The notes: a model not told the origin generated them from the sequence alone. DNA of 64,000 nt from Aporrectodea caliginosa (GCA_020284085.1 JACEVL010000147.1:508501-572500), one strand, 5' to 3'. Positions 34,474-46,833 are shown, counted from the stretch's first letter. Program-made: numbers and translations.

Positions 34474-34712
34474 GGGGGAGGGGTCCGTGGCGCATTGGAA
34501 AACATCTGGCACAGAGACCGAGAGGTACCGAGTTCGAGCCCCCGTTGGGCGGATATGCTTTGTAGGCTGCTATTAGCGCCGTTGTATTGCAAGCTGTCTG
34601 TTCTGTTAGTAGTTAAGATTTCAATTGCATAACATGTAAATGTACAGCGCAGTGCGTTTGTCAGGCGCTTATTAAAGAAAAGATATTATTATTTATTATT
34701 ATTATTAATACC
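34474..34712 (+). mobile_element. tRNA-derived SINE, family B
   Basis: GTGGCGCATTGGAAAACATC (A box) and GGTACCGAGTTCGAGCC (B box) form a tRNA-like head. TGTCTGTTCTGTTAGTAGTT and AATTGCATAAC follow, and it ends TTAAAGAAAAGATATTATT with an (ATT)n tail. A second copy at 49288-49520 shares all blocks. Confidence 0.75.
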
Positions 34713-35430
34713 TAAGTTATGTAGACCTACAACGACATTCAGTCCGTATACAAGCAGTATTGAAATCACGAAATGGATTATGAGTTGGCAGGGTAACCAG
34801 AGTTGAACTTGCCTCCGCTTTTCCTGAGATGTGGGATCGTTCTTTTCCCATTTTCTTGCTCTCTGTCGCTTTTTTCTTCCTTTAAGCTTTTATTTCTTCT
34901 TTAAGGAACATCAAAGGTCCAACTTGCAATCGCTTCCTGTCGTTAAAGATCTTTCCGATTTAATGTTTTCCTTATCAATACTGCTAAGCATACATTTGCA
35001 CAAGTAGGCTAACTATAGTGGGAAATATGAGTAAGAGCGTTTTAAGTCAACGCATACATTTTTGTGTGCCTCTTATAAGAAGTAATAAGAAGTAACTACT
35101 ATTATTACCAGATGTTTTTTTAGAAGAGCTTGAATTTCCGCCAGGTTGGGCTTTGAACTTCGTGTATACAATTGATGCATTGAGCCAGGAAGTACCGTCA
35201 ATGGTTCATCTTTGATTAAAAAACTTGGCAACATGCGAAGAACATTTGATTTATGTTCCTGGAGGGGAATAGCAATTAAACAGTTATATCCACATGCGAA
35301 GCCTCTTTGCAGTCCCATCAAATGTTATCAACAATGAAAACACTTGACTTTCGACTTTCCTCATTTAAACGGTGAACATCAAACGTATTCCGTTTTCTCT
35401 GCCCCGGATGTTACGAGTCAGAATCAGCTG
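34713..35430. other. No gene seen; possible tRNA-like head at 35105-35230 (minus)
   Basis: The reverse complement of 35120-35200 has CTGGCTCAATGCATC and GAAGTTCAAAGCCC spaced like A and B boxes, so it may be another SINE head. The open frame through it (35073-35321) is unlikely to be a gene. Confidence 0.3.
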
Positions 35431-35539
35431 ATCGGCCTTACCACCAACGGCGTCTATGATCAATCGATTGCTTGGTTTTTATGCCAAAAACAGCGTTCCA
35501 GTTAAACGATAACGAAAACACCCAATACACGTCATATTC

Positions 35540-35700
35540 CACGCACAGACAGCAGGATAGACATAGACAAACAACAGACAAAACGCAACACAGACCGACA
35601 AACAGGCAGACAAACATACGGACACACATGCAGACAGACATACAACAAAACAATCAGACAGATAAAGAAACAGACAATGAAACGACGGAACGTGAGATCC
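35540..35700. repeat. (GACA)n-rich tract
   Basis: Imperfect ACAGACAAACAGAC repeats. The associated frames are Thr/Gln/Asp-rich and are artefacts. Confidence 0.7.
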
Positions 35701-36229
35701 ACACTAATTGGATGCTACATAATTTAGAAGAGTGGTTGCTGGTAATATCGTATTATAAGGGTGATGATTAAAGTCGTATGTTTGATTAAAATGTCGATCA
35801 TTCGCGACCGTTAACCCTTTAATGGAAGTTTTTTTGCAACGTATTACATATTTTCAGCTTAACTGAATTTTATGCAATTGATGGAAATAAATATTTCCTA
35901 ATCATGGATATGCAATCATACAAACAACCCTCACATGCATACCCACATACGTATACAACAAAACTATACATGTAGAACCGTTATATACTACTGCTAGTAG
36001 ATGCTGTAAGATTTCTCTGCTGATAACAACATCTGCTGAAGGGTTACACTGAGCCCAACCAGGCATGGAAAAACAATTTATCCTCTTGTAAGTTCACTTT
36101 TAATGCTGTGCACTTTTCGTTCAAGAGAGAGAATAATCAATTAGAATTATCATTACCAGTTGCATCTCAGATCGAACCCAGCTCACTGTTTAACTTATTA
36201 CGGACAACCTTCGACAAGAACCTATACGA

Positions 36230-36322
36230 TGAGAGTCTAGGACAATTCACCCGGACAATTCCCCCCGGACATTCCCCCCGGCGTTTCAATAGGACAATTC
36301 CCCCTGGATAATTCCCCCTACA
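36230..36322. repeat. GGACAATTCCCCC tandem motif
   Basis: The motif GGACAATTC(A/C)CCC(C) or GGACATTCCCCCC recurs about five times. A related inverted pair (GGACATTTCCCCC and GGGGGGAATGTCC) bounds 49083-49252. Confidence 0.6.
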
Positions 36323-36353
36323 TTAAAATCAACTGTATATGATAATTATATAT

Positions 36354-36600
36354 GCTTAATTAATTACTGATTAGTCAGTCTTAATTAATTAATTACTGAT
36401 TAGTCAATTCGTTGTTATAAAGTGCTGATATTTACTGGATTGACAACTTCTAGGTTAATTTAGCAACGGCCAAACTTCAAATGCATTGAGTCTTAATTAA
36501 TTACTGATTAGTCAGTCTTAATTAATTAGTTACTGATTAGTCACTTAGATGATTAAAATAAAGGTGTCATAAAGTGCTGATAATTACTTTAATATAACAA
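36354..36600. repeat. Direct duplication, 130-bp class
   Basis: CTTAATTAATTACTGATTAG, TCAGTCTTAATTAATTA and ATAAAGTGCTGATA occur in the same order at 36354-36440 and 36490-36585. It is a recent local duplication of AT-rich DNA. Confidence 0.75.
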
Positions 36601-36604
36601 CACA

Positions 36605-37380
36605 TTGGGTAAACAACCAAGCTGATGTCATTGGAGCGAGTTCATTGGAACAGTTGTAACAAGACCAAAATCCCTCGATCAGTACAATATCAAAGTCATG
36701 GCCAACAGGTCATTGCAAGGATAGATGAATTCTTCTAGGCTATAGTCCCTACATGATGAAACCATTGGAATGAGGTCTATGAAATAGTTGTACCAAGGCC
36801 CCTTGATTAGCATACCGAAGTCAGGGTCAAGAGGTTATCGTGAGGACATGTGAATAAAGATAACCTTTTGTGAAGGTCATTGGTCCTAACTGCCAGCACC
36901 ATCTCATTGTCTAAAGTGGCACAATGAGCAAAGCAAGGACTGCGTAGGTGTTCTCTTTTGCTCACGATTTGACTCTAAATGTAGTCGGCCAAAAAAGCTG
37001 CTGTTCACGACGCCTTTTTTACAGAATTATGTAAGATTCAGGGAGAAAGTACAAAGTACACGATGCGGACCCTGGAAGGATACAGTCAGACAGACGGAAA
37101 ACAGAAATAGAAAGTTGACCTATATGCAAAGTATAATTATCTAATTATCTGCAGACAGATAGACCGACAAGCAGTTGTTTTGACAACTACACACACAGAC
37201 CAGGTAGACATAGGTAGACGGGCAGAATGGAAGGCAAGCAGATCAGACAGGCCAAACATAGAGATAGACTGAGACTGTCAGAACGCATCAGACAGACCGA
37301 AGAAAGTAGGAATGCAGAGAAGTAGATAGGCAAGAGGATCAAAGGTAGGAAAGAGAGAATGACATACAAGCAGATGAAAG
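36605..37380. other. No gene seen
   Basis: Unique sequence with scattered CAGACAGA motifs after 37080. No exon. Confidence 0.4.
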
Positions 37381-37399
37381 AAAGCGACAGAAATCGAAA

Positions 37400-37435
37400 T
37401 ACATAGCGTCAGAGAGAGAAAGAGAAAGAAATAGG

Positions 37436-37466
<31 letters not shown>

Positions 37467-37640
37467 CTACAGAGAGAGATAGAGAGAGAGAGACACACAC
37501 ACACACACACACACACATAGAGAGACAGACAGACAGAGAGTGAGTGAGACAGAGTTAGACTTAGAGTTATAGTGCGAGTGAGACAGAGAGAAGGCTTAGA
37601 GACGAGCAGGAAAATAAAGATAGAAAGAAAGAGACGATGA
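37400..37640. repeat. (GA)n, (CA)n and GACAGA simple repeats
   Basis: (GA)n at 37438-37490, (CA)n at 37492-37518, then degenerate GAGACAGA. Confidence 0.95.
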
Positions 37641-37644
37641 GATG

Positions 37645-38325
37645 AAAAGCAGGCAGGAAGGAAGTGGTGAAAAGAATACAAAAAATGAGGAGAAAAGGCA
37701 GAGGAACGACCGGAGAGAGTTAGCTTCCAGATGGAGAGAAGGGAGCGACCAAAACAGAGACAGGTTTAACTAATGAACGACGCTGAGAATAATTGAAGCC
37801 AGCATGAAACAGTGCATGTGCGGATGAGGTGATGACCTGATTCATGCGTCTTTGTTTCTTATGTTCTACCAGTGTCAAGAAGGTTGCTAGGGTCTGGCGG
37901 ACTGGTTGGTGGGAAACTATAGGATGTGGGGAGACGTTGTAGGTAGAAGGAGTTGGTCAGAACCTCTTCTCTTCATTCAGCTTTACAAAGTTACCATCGT
38001 CAATCACAAATCGATCATAGCAAACTGCATACAGGGTCTTTAAAAGCACCAGTCTTTTACTGGCAGCGCGCCTTAGAATCACAATCGAAAGTTTTTGTTG
38101 TTTAATGTGCCTTGTAGAAAGCCCAAATCGCTAAGCATTGCCATAAATAGTTGGATATTAAGTTCAGTTAACTTTAGGTAAAGCTATCTGTGGCAGATGA
38201 CGAACGATGTCCGTCCTTGCATAACGCTTTGCGACTTATAACGATTAAAATCGGATAAAACGATCACGACTTGTGTTGCTGCGAAGGATCGAGATGCATG
38301 TTTAGCTGCAGGTATAATTATGCTA
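37645..38325. other. No gene seen
   Basis: Unique sequence without a supported exon. Confidence 0.4.
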
Positions 38326-38329
38326 ATCA

Positions 38330-38590
38330 TTCAAAATGCATACATGCATACAAACACACAATACATGCGCACATACATGCATACATACATGTCATGCATA
38401 CATACACGCATTCACATAAACATGCATGGGCTTTTTATAAGGTACTTTATAGAACTGAAACTTTCCGACAAAATCATATACAGACAAACATACTGCACAT
38501 ACATGCATTCATACAATCCCATACATGCATAGTTTGCATACATGCACTCACGAATGCATACATACATGCATGCATACATAGGTATGTACT
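38330..38590. repeat. Degenerate (CATA)n/(CATG)n tract
   Basis: GCATACATACATGCAT-type repeats are interrupted by unique sequence at 38425-38490. His/Tyr/Thr-rich frames are artefacts. Confidence 0.85.
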
Positions 38591-39094
38591 TACGTCCACG
38601 CACATGCCTGGATATAAAAGAGAGATTTATATCTCTATATTCATCAAACAGGTCTAAACATCACTCAACCTGCAATGTCTTCCGGAGCTAAGACCTAGAA
38701 AAACCGCTACTCTGTGGAACCTTTTGTAATCTACAGATTAAAAGAACCGAATAAACATATATATGTGTATATATAGCCAAATACATGTATATACAACATA
38801 TATAGTTATATATACATATATATTAGACATTTATATGTATCTTAGTATCTATCTATAATCGTAAGTGCCTCTATATCTGTACATCTAAATCTGTCTGTTG
38901 GGCTTTTGCTGCTGCTGCTGAATAGCATAGTATACGATGTTTGTGTTGAATTGGAAGTTTCGACGGCATTAGGAGCTTTAGCACTTCATCACGAACGGAC
39001 AAATGGAAAGACAAAGGAGAGGAAGCATAGAAGGAAGCAGACAAGTGAAACGGAAGAGAGAAAATAAGGAAGGAATAAATGAACTAATGGAGGA

Positions 39095-39450
39095 AGGCTA
39101 AGGAAGGAAGGAAGGAAGGAAGGAAGGAAGGAAGGAAGGAAGGAAGGAAGGAAGGAAGGAAGGAAGGAAGGAAGGAAGGAAGGAAGGAAGGAAGGAAGGA
39201 AGGAATGAAGGAAGAAGGTAGGAAGGAAGGTAGGAAGGAAGGAAGAAAAGAAGGAAGAAAAGAAGGAAGGAAGGAAGGAAGTAAGAAAAGAAGGAAGGAA
39301 ATGAGGAAGGATTGAACGAAAAAAGGAACGAAGGATGGAAGGATAGAATGAAGGAAGGAAGAAAGGAGGAAAGAGGGAGAAAGGAAGGCAGGAAAGATGG
39401 AAGGAAGGAAAGAAGGAAGAAAAGAAGGAAGGAAAGAAAGAAGATAGGAA
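39095..39450. repeat. (AAGG)n microsatellite
   Basis: Nearly pure AAGG at 39098-39205, then a degenerating tail with GAAAAGAAGG to 39450. A Pro/Ser/Phe-rich minus-strand frame results. Confidence 0.97.
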
Positions 39451-39454
39451 CATG

Positions 39455-39950
39455 TTAGCCTTGTGCAGCTGAAGGCTGGCGCGTGGTATCTGTGTTAAAA
39501 CTGACATTAATTTTGAAGCCGAACTTGAAACCAGGCAGAGGCAGAAGATTGACCTTCGGCGGCTACAAATTGCCCCTTGGCAGGGCAACAGGAACCCCAG
39601 CGCTGACTGCGCGGCCCAACTACCCAGCGATGGACCGACGGTCGGAGGGTCCGACCCCCCCCCCCTTCCCGGAAGGCCTTTAAACACTTCAGTTCTGGTA
39701 TACATTGGGTTCATTAGAAAAACGTTCAGATGATCTTTTGTCCGTGAAGTACGTCTTTAAGTCGGCTGAAGTATTCATTCGCACCACGACGACCGAAGCT
39801 CTTCTCAAGTATCGAGGACAAATGGATGGCCACAGCACAAGCACATATAGAGAGCTATGACTTCAACAGCCTTACACCTCCGATTATTCTTTTTCAGTAT
39901 CGTCGCTATAGGTTGCTTTTTCCGTGCTAATGAGTGTCTATGCATTTGCG
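39455..39950. other. No gene seen; GC-rich stretch at 39.5-39.7 kb
   Basis: 39480-39690 is GC-richer and open on both strands, with a C-run at 39653-39664. There is no splice support and I do not recognise the peptides. Confidence 0.35.
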
Positions 39951-39954
39951 TGAC

Positions 39955-40330
39955 TGTCCGCTTGCCTGCCTCTCTGTCTGTCTGTCTGTGTCTGTCTTCG
40001 TCTGTCTGTGTCTGTCTGTGTATGTGTCTGTCTGTGTCTGTCTGTACGAGTACCTCGCCGTATACCTGACTTTCTGTTAGATTGTCCTATCCGTCTGCCT
40101 GTCTTTCCTTTTGTCTGTAAATCTTGTGTTTCATCTGTTCGTTTACCAGTCCGGCTTAGTGTACGTTTGCCTGTTCGTCCCTGTATTACCACCCTTGCAT
40201 CTTCACCAGTCCGTGAGGAATACAGAGAAGGCCGACATTCTTCAGCAGCCGCTCCTCCTCCTCCTGCTCCCCCTCCACCTCCTCCTCCTCCTCCCCTCCT
40301 CCACCTCCTCTCCCTCCACAGTACATGTCA
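39955..40330. repeat. (TGTC)n and (CTC)n tracts
   Basis: TGTCTGTCTG repeats at 39970-40060 and CCTCCTCCT at 40245-40320, with mixed sequence between them. Confidence 0.8.
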
Positions 40331-40479
40331 GTGTTTCTTCTGTAAATCTTGACGTGCACATGTCTTCTTTCTTCCTTTCTCCGCTCATGTTTCTCCCTCC
40401 TCTCTCATTCCGTCTGCTCATCCGTATGCTCCTGTCTGTCTTCCTTCCGTGCAGACCACGGATTCCGTTCTAATTTTAG

Positions 40480-40765
40480 CCGAACGTTCTCCCTCTCCCT
40501 CTCCCTTTCCCTCTCCCTCTCTCTATCCCTATCCCTCTGTCTATCCCTCTCCGTCTCCCTCTGTCTATCCCTCTCCGTCTCCCTCTCTCTATCCCTATGC
40601 CTCTCCGTCTCCGTCTCCCTTTCTCTATCCCTCTCCTTCTCCCTCTCCCTCTCCCTTTCCCTCTCTCTATCCCTCTCTCTATCCCTCTCTCTATCCCTCT
40701 CCGTCTCCCTATCCCTCTCCTTCTCCCTCTCCGTCTCCCTCTCCGTCTCCCTCTGGCCGTGTCTT
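40480..40765. repeat. (TCTCCC)n/(TCTATCCC)n minisatellite
   Basis: CCCTCTCCGTCTCCCTCT and CTCTATCCCTCT modules repeat irregularly. Long Ser/Pro/Leu frames in all plus-strand phases are artefacts. Confidence 0.95.
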
Positions 40766-41029
40766 CCGTTGCCTCTGCCTAGAGCTCTCCTGCTTCCTCT
40801 CCCTTTGTGTTCTCGCGTTCTTCGTTCCGGGGCCGTTTCACAGTTGTATCGGGCGTAGTAATTTCTAATCGCAGCGAGCATCCTAAATCGCGCGCTATCT
40901 TCCAGCGCAGCTCCTCATCATCACCTCGGCGCTTTTTATTCATCTGCTAAACGTTACGGAACTACACGGCCTTCAGGCAGACACTGCACCACCATAGTTC
41001 GTCTCCAGACTCGCTCGCCCGTCTCCTCT

Positions 41030-41260
<231 letters not shown>

Positions 41261-41509
41261 GATGTCTCTGTGTCTCTTTCTTTACTTCTTCCTCTTCCAT
41301 TAGCCTGACATTACAATCAAAGTTCGTCTCCAGATACACTCGTCCGCCTCCCCTCTCTCTGTCTCTGTTTCTCTGTCTCTCTTTCTCTCTGAGTCTCTCT
41401 TTACGCCTATCTCTACCTCATTCTCCTCTGTGCTGTCATCACCCCGTTTCTCCTTATCTCCCTTCCTTGCTCCACCCTCTTCCTGTGGTCCGCCCTTCTC
41501 CTAATGCAG

Positions 41510-41652
41510 CCCGTAATTTGCCTGACCGACCTCTACCCACCTACGGAACGTCGCCGCCACTGAAGGGACCAACGCCGACAAGTGCTCACAAGTACACAGA
41601 CGAGACGCACCAGAAGGCGTTTAACAAATCGTCGTACCACGATGGCCAGTAA
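41510..41652 (+). CDS. Putative terminal coding exon, protein family unknown
   Basis: A pyrimidine-rich tract and CTAATGCAG (ending 41509) make a strong acceptor. The frame, entering in phase 1, reads RNLPDRPLPTYGTSPPLK, GPTPTSAHKYTDETHQK and AFNKSSYHDGQ, then TAA at 41650. The other plus-strand frames are closed early (for example TGA within 55 bases). The residues are diverse with GC-rich third positions (ACG, TCG, CCG, AAG, TAC, CAG), unlike the repeats around it. It looks like the hydrophilic tail of a larger protein, with no domain I know. The first obvious AATAAA is ~1.1 kb downstream at 42799, which is a reservation. Confidence 0.45.
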
Positions 41653-41995
41653 TTATTAACCGGCGTCTGACGCCCGCCAGGCGGGTCTCCCTCTGTACGA
41701 CATGCAGTACATCGAAGGAACAGGGCATTACAACACACCATAGACTACAAGTCATGTGTAGACGCCACCGCCGCGAACCGAATTCCACCTGAAGGGAATT
41801 CAGACACTTGGAGAACATGGAAGGACTCGAATTCCGAAGTAGGAGGGGCAGGAGATAATTAACGATAAGCAGAACAGCTCTGTGCAGTAGGAACGTGTAG
41901 GCTTTTGTCGGAACTACTCGGCCTAGTTTCTCGAAATCGGATTAACACGCGGCACAGTCCTGAAACAATTTCACCTGGCACAATGTGAACTCCGC
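41653..41995. other. Possible 3' UTR of the 41.5-kb exon; no other gene
   Basis: Unique sequence. The minus-strand frame at 41621-41818 is a shadow. No poly(A) signal is seen in this interval. Confidence 0.35.
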
Positions 41996-42115
41996 CATTG
42001 CTGGTACTCTGACAGTGCCGGTCCCAAGCCTGGATAAAGGAGGAGGGCGACGCTAATGATATCTGTTATCACAGTGTCGTTCAACTGAAGTTATTACTAT
42101 AGTATAATACTAGCA
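41996..42115 (+). repeat. Dispersed repeat X, copy 2
   Basis: TGGTACTCTGACAGTGCCGG, TCCCAAGCCTGGATAAAGG, AGGAGGGCGACGCTAATGAT and TGTCGTTCAACTGAAG match copy 1 at 1685-1795 in order and spacing. Confidence 0.65.
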
Positions 42116-42134
42116 CAATGTGAAGTCTCCTAGG

Positions 42135-42350
42135 AAAACCAATGAGAAGCAGCAGTGAGTATAAAATGTTAGCGACTTCATTTTTAGCCATGGCACGCGA
42201 GGATATTACGACCAATCGCATCTCTTGCCACTCCCTCCCCCGACATTGTAAATGTACTCATTTTATGGTTGAGTTCGCTACAGGACGCAGGTGGAGTGGA
42301 ATCCCTAAACATCTTTTTCTCTGTAAGTATTCGGAGTTCGGACCCCTCAT
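42135..42350 (-). mobile_element. SINE family A copy
   Basis: The reverse complement has GAGGGGTCCGAACTCC (B-box region), AAAAGATGTTTAGGGATTCC, GCGAACTCAACCATAAAATG, GGGGGAGGGAGTGGCAAGAG, CGCGTGCCATGGCTAAAAAT and GAAGTCGCTAACATTTTATA, in family A order. Confidence 0.65.
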
Positions 42351-42367
42351 CGTCTGGGCTTACAGTC

Positions 42368-42412
42368 CAACTAGACTAGACAAATTGTCTAGACTAAGTA
42401 GACTAGACTAGA
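42368..42412. repeat. CTAGACAAATTGTCTAG inverted repeat with GACTA repeats
   Basis: CTAGACAA and TTGTCTAG pair around a one-base loop, extended by GACTA on both sides, and CTAGACTAGACAA is then repeated. It is a local palindrome at the head end of the SINE. Confidence 0.6.
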
Positions 42413-42419
42413 CAACTAA

Positions 42420-42980
42420 ATTATTGCGTGCGCCACACAGGGTCTGCCAAGGTCCGTGCAAGAGAAATCCCTTCCTGAACGACTGAGTCGTATAACATCC
42501 TTGTACATCCGTCAACAGCCTTCAGTTTGTCGCTTATACTGTTTAATCTAAGCCTCAAAAATCTAAACATAAACAAAATATTCTAGCGCTCCAAAGGTCT
42601 TTCTGTAGAAAAACATGGCATAAACAGTTTCAATTAAGATCTGTTTGTGCAATCAAGATATACTCTGTCAGAACTAAGAGCTGCAGATACATTGATACTC
42701 CTCTAAAGGTAATTTAGCTGCCAAAAAGCTTACAAAATATTTAAGACAAGCACTCAGTAAGGCTGTTTAATAGACAGGAAGTTTACGTAAATCAGGTAAT
42801 AAATAGACCTAATAGTGTTTGTACCAAATAGGCCGCCGCCTATAATAGTTCGGCGTTAACGTGATGTGCTTGAGACAAAAGTTATGACCGAGGCGGCATT
42901 CATTAGGTGCATAACAAGCATCAATCAAGGACCTCCAATGCAACAATCGTTCTGCCTACTTGACAGCCCATGCCCGCCCA
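42420..42980. other. No gene seen
   Basis: AT-rich unique sequence. No exon. Confidence 0.4.
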
Positions 42981-42984
42981 GCAG

Positions 42985-43300
42985 AGAGACTGCAGTGGAG
43001 GAGGAGGCTGTTACGGGGCCCAACGCGTCCTCAACCGGAAAGCGTCCGCATCGGAATTAATTAATTGATTAAGACGTCGATCACGTGACACAGGACGCCG
43101 TCCGTCGGGCGCAACTTGTGAGAAAGTCACGTCCGTCAATGAGTTCCATGAAACGGTCGTTAAGTGTAGCTGCTGTCGTCGTCCATCGTCCCATCGCATG
43201 CAGGGCGACCCCCGCCTCCGCCGCCGCCGCCGTCGCCGTCGCCGCCTCTGGCCAGTCATGCGTTCGCCGGCCATGAATTTAATGGGTCAGTGGACATGAG
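42985..43300. other. CpG/GC-rich segment
   Basis: High GC with many CpG, a CACGTG-overlapping TCACGTGACA at 43081 and (GCC)n/(GTC)n near 43215-43250. It could be a promoter-associated island, but no start exon is evident. Confidence 0.35.
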
Positions 43301-43475
43301 ACCGACGACAAACTGTGGGAACTTGGATCTATACGTCGTCGGAGGCAGACAGAGAAAGACAGAGACAGAGATTGAATCGGTTCGCAAAGTTCAGTGCGAC
43401 TGGGAAAAGATGTGTAGAGAAACGGAAGGCAGAGGTTGTCGTGAGAAACCTTCTCCACTCAGCATATTACGTATG

Positions 43476-43805
43476 CATGGTTGCCTATTGGTTAGAGCGT
43501 TTGGCTTGTAATGCGGACAGCAGACTGTATACGGGTTGAAACCTCCTCACAGACGGAGACTGCTTACGGAGCTTCAGCAAATCCTTCGCTCGCAATTACT
43601 TCGCCTCAGATCTAGATTTACTGACCTTAACTAACTTAACTCAGCCTTCCATTTGCTACGTGGCATTGGGAAAATGAGCCGTAGGACAGATTGGCACCTT
43701 GCAGGCTGCCTATGGTTAAATTCGACTCCTGTTAAACTTGTTAGCGTCGTCTGTAACCACTATGTCATGTAATCTTGCGTACTTGTCAGTTCGAATTAAT
43801 AAAGA
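43476..43805 (+). mobile_element. SINE family C, tRNA-Thr-like head
   Basis: The head reads TGCCTATTGGTTAGAGCG (A box), TTTGGCTTGTAATGCGGAC (anticodon-arm-like, TGT) and GGGTTGAAACCTCC (B box). The body GGGAAAATGAGCCGTAGGAC, GCACCTTGCAGGCTGCC, GGTTAAATTCGACTCC matches the copy in the hAT element at 24.3 kb. It ends AATAAAGAATATTATT with an (ATT)n tail. A functional tRNA is unlikely because the acceptor stem does not pair. Confidence 0.7.
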
Positions 43806-44220
<415 letters not shown>

Positions 44221-44224
44221 CAAT

Positions 44225-44480
44225 AACGTTCGCTCAGCCAGAACTTAACTAGCAATAATTCGTTCCAGACTTTCATTTATTGTCTTCAGACAGGAGCTTG
44301 AAGAATTACAGCTAGGCCTACTTCGTAACAAAACAAATAATAATAATGATAGTAATAATAAAAATAAAATAATAATATATTGGCACATGTTGTGGGCTAA
44401 CTAAATAAGTTTAGGCCTATGGGTCGGAAAACTAGCGAGTAGGGAATTGTTACGAGACGGAGCAAAGGCTCTGCGTACCT
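44225..44480. other. No gene seen
   Basis: AT-rich sequence with a short AAT-rich patch at 44335-44375 and two TAGGCCTA octamers. Confidence 0.4.
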
Positions 44481-44489
44481 TTGAATGAA

Positions 44490-45340
44490 GATAAGGTTGC
44501 TGCCGTTGCCGTTGCCGCCTTAGCTCAGTGCGTGCGTTCGCGCATGCATTAGTTCTGTCGAGAGTTAATGCGTCGAGAAGCGTGTTGGCAATAAAGACTG
44601 GGAGCCGGGAACGGGTGCGGGTCGGTGAAACTTTTGGCCCCGAATGCAGTGACTCTATTCTGAGGAGTATAGGGCACTTCCTGTATGCTGAGGTGGTTTA
44701 CAGGCGTGCGGTATGCGAAGGCTATAGGAGGAGAGGAGAGGGGTCAGAAATGATGATGATGATGATGGTCTGGCGTCTGTCGTAAATATGAAAGGGCCTG
44801 CAGCCCGACAGACAGACAGACATGCAGACATACTGCAACGGCAGCAGATGGAATACATATCGGCCGCCGCCACCACCGCCACCGCCTCTGCCTGCGCCGT
44901 CTCCGCCGCCGCCGCCGCCGGCGAGAGGAGTGGATGGAAGTGCACGCACACACCCACGGCCAACGGACGGAAGGACCGATGATCATCTCAGCCGAGACAT
45001 AACGAGGAGAGGCTCGTCCGTCGGTCGGTGGGGCAATGAAGGAGAAAGTACGATGATGATGGTGTTCGCTGTATACTTTCTATATCGGATGACAACAATT
45101 ATCGAAATATGAAGTCGCTTCTTCGCCGCTGATGATCGATTCAGGTTGCGTCGGTCGATCGGTAGGTGGCAGCAGCTGGTAGTCATCTTCGTCGAAAGCC
45201 TTACATCAGAGTGGGGCGTCGGCTCCTTCGGTCCGTCTTAGCAGGGAACGACTGTAGGCGACCGGTCCCGGAATCTGTCTGACCACATGGAGGAGGACGA
45301 GCACCGTATGCGCCTCCCATTAACTGATCACGTCGTCAGC
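44490..45340. promoter_or_regulatory. CpG-rich stretch, possible promoter region
   Basis: GC and CpG content are higher than in the surroundings. It holds (GAT)n at 44751-44766, (CCGCCA)n and (GCC)n at 44862-44925, and a possible start codon at 45287. No TATA box or Initiator can be assigned. Frames across the GCC repeat on both strands are low complexity. That it is a promoter is inference. Confidence 0.3.
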
Positions 45341-45343
45341 GAG
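45287..45343 (+). CDS. Very weak candidate first coding exon
   Basis: ATG at 45287 opens MEEDEHRMRLPLTDHVVSE, ending in phase 0 at GAG followed by GTAGGA, a fair donor. Without splicing, the frame continues to a stop at 45475. It lies at the downstream edge of a CpG-rich stretch, which is the only contextual support. Confidence 0.2.
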
Positions 45344-45604
45344 GTAGGATTCAACGAGTTCGGACGATTTGTTTTTACGCCGTTGGACTCTGTTTTGGGC
45401 TTTAGGCAAACGAGTATTCCAAAGACGAGAACTGTTCGATCGTTGGCAATTTGCCATTCAGAAACTTCAGGTTAGGTTCTAAACGTAGAAATGCCTGACT
45501 GCAGGTGGTAGTCTTAGAATCATTTACAGTTCTTTTCATGCAACCTGTATACTCTTCGTTAGTGTTTTACGTTATGGGGTCTAAGTATATTTTTAAGTGT
45601 GACA

Positions 45605-45700
45605 GAGCAATTATTTAGCGTCATTTATTTAGCGTCATTTATTTAGCATCATTTTTAGCATAATTTATTTAGCTTATTTTATTAGCGTCATTTAGGAGCC
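45605..45700. repeat. ATTTAGCGTCATTT tandem repeat
   Basis: The motif ATTTAGCGTCATTT recurs about five to six times with point changes and small deletions. Confidence 0.8.
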
Positions 45701-45896
45701 TTCTTAGAGGTGCTTATACGTAACTATTAGTCATATGAAAAGTGATGTTTCTTTAACGTTGCGATGGTCTTATACTAAGACAAAAAATGTCCATGTTCAG
45801 TTTCTGTTGGCATTTTCTGAAAGTCTTTTTTCAAGTATTTCATAATGTTAAAGAGCGAGGAGGTCCTGTTTTGGACTTATTATCAACTAGCAATTT

Positions 45897-46833
45897 TTAC
45901 CCGGCGTTCGCCCGGGTTTTCCCCAGGCGTAATTTTTAACGGCTGCAAATAAAGGCTACTTACTTACTATATTTGCTGATGGGCTTCAAATATTTAAAAA
46001 AAATGTCCATATATCTGAATGGAAACGATATTTAGAGGTGAACATAGTTGCTTTGCCCGTGTACTGCACGGGTTATCTCTACCTTATAATTATAGGCAAT
46101 ATTATTATTTTGTTCCCCGTTCTTTACGGTTTATCTCTACCTGAAATAGGCGTATTATTTTGTTCCCCGTACTACACGGGTTATTTCTAAATTATAATAG
46201 GCGTATTATTTGCCGTTGGCCAGCGTGACGTAAGATTGCATATTTAGCCGCATGACGTAATTTAAGATTGCATATTAATTTTAGTGACGTGGACAAATGG
46301 GCATGCTTATAATGTCCATAAATCGGAATTGAAAGCAAATTATGAGCTGAAAGTAATTGGGATGAGATAGAAATTCGAATAGCTAAAGTAAGTTTCGAGT
46401 TGCTTTGACCTAGAAAATCGGCAATGGCCGTGGTTGCAAAAAATGTGAGCTTAGTGTAATTAGGTCACCAAATCTGTAAATGGTTGCGCTGACCTAGAAA
46501 TTCGCCCGTGGCGACTTCTGATTGGTTGCTAGATGCTCCGTGTGACGTAAGATTGCTTATTAAGCATGCGTGACGTGAACAAATGGCCTTACTATGGGCG
46601 GTATTGAAATAAGCTCGCTGAAAAGTTAAATTTAAAATGGCCATATATCGGCGTTTAAATAAAATTGCGAACTGAAAATAGTCGCGTTGACCTAGACGTT
46701 GCGTAATAATGCTTTGTAAATTTTTTCAACTCGCTAAACCGTTCCGTTTCGGAGCCTTTAGCCGGACAGCGATGCATTGCAAACATACATACATACATAC
46801 GGAAGGACAAACTTTAAGAATTATAGTATAAGA
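45897..46833 (-). mobile_element. Non-autonomous Helitron
   Basis: Read on the minus strand, it begins TCTTATACTATAATTC (46833), matching the Helitron 5' consensus TC with TATACTA. It ends with a GC-rich hairpin (ACCCGGGCG ... CGCCGGGT, one bulge, loop AA), eight AT-rich bases and CTAG (45900-45897). The flanks are A on the 5' side (46834) and T on the 3' side (45896), as expected for insertion between A and T with no duplication. The 937 bp hold no Rep/helicase frame. A (CATA)n run lies 35 bp inside the 5' end. Confidence 0.82.

Noticed and set aside
34490..34560. tRNA gene
   Set aside because: Both internal promoter boxes are visible, but an identical head is attached to the same body at 49.3 kb, so it is a SINE.
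35073..35321. 82-codon minus-strand frame
   Set aside because: It overlaps a likely tRNA-like SINE head and lacks a usable acceptor.
36236..36310. NF-kB sites in the GGGGGAATTGTCC motif
   Set aside because: The motif does not fit the GGGRNWYYCC consensus, and its tandem occurrence is better explained as a repeat.
43476..43560. tRNA-Thr gene
   Set aside because: A and B boxes and an anticodon-like TGT are present, but the acceptor and T stems do not pair and the sequence continues into a SINE body shared with 24.3 kb.
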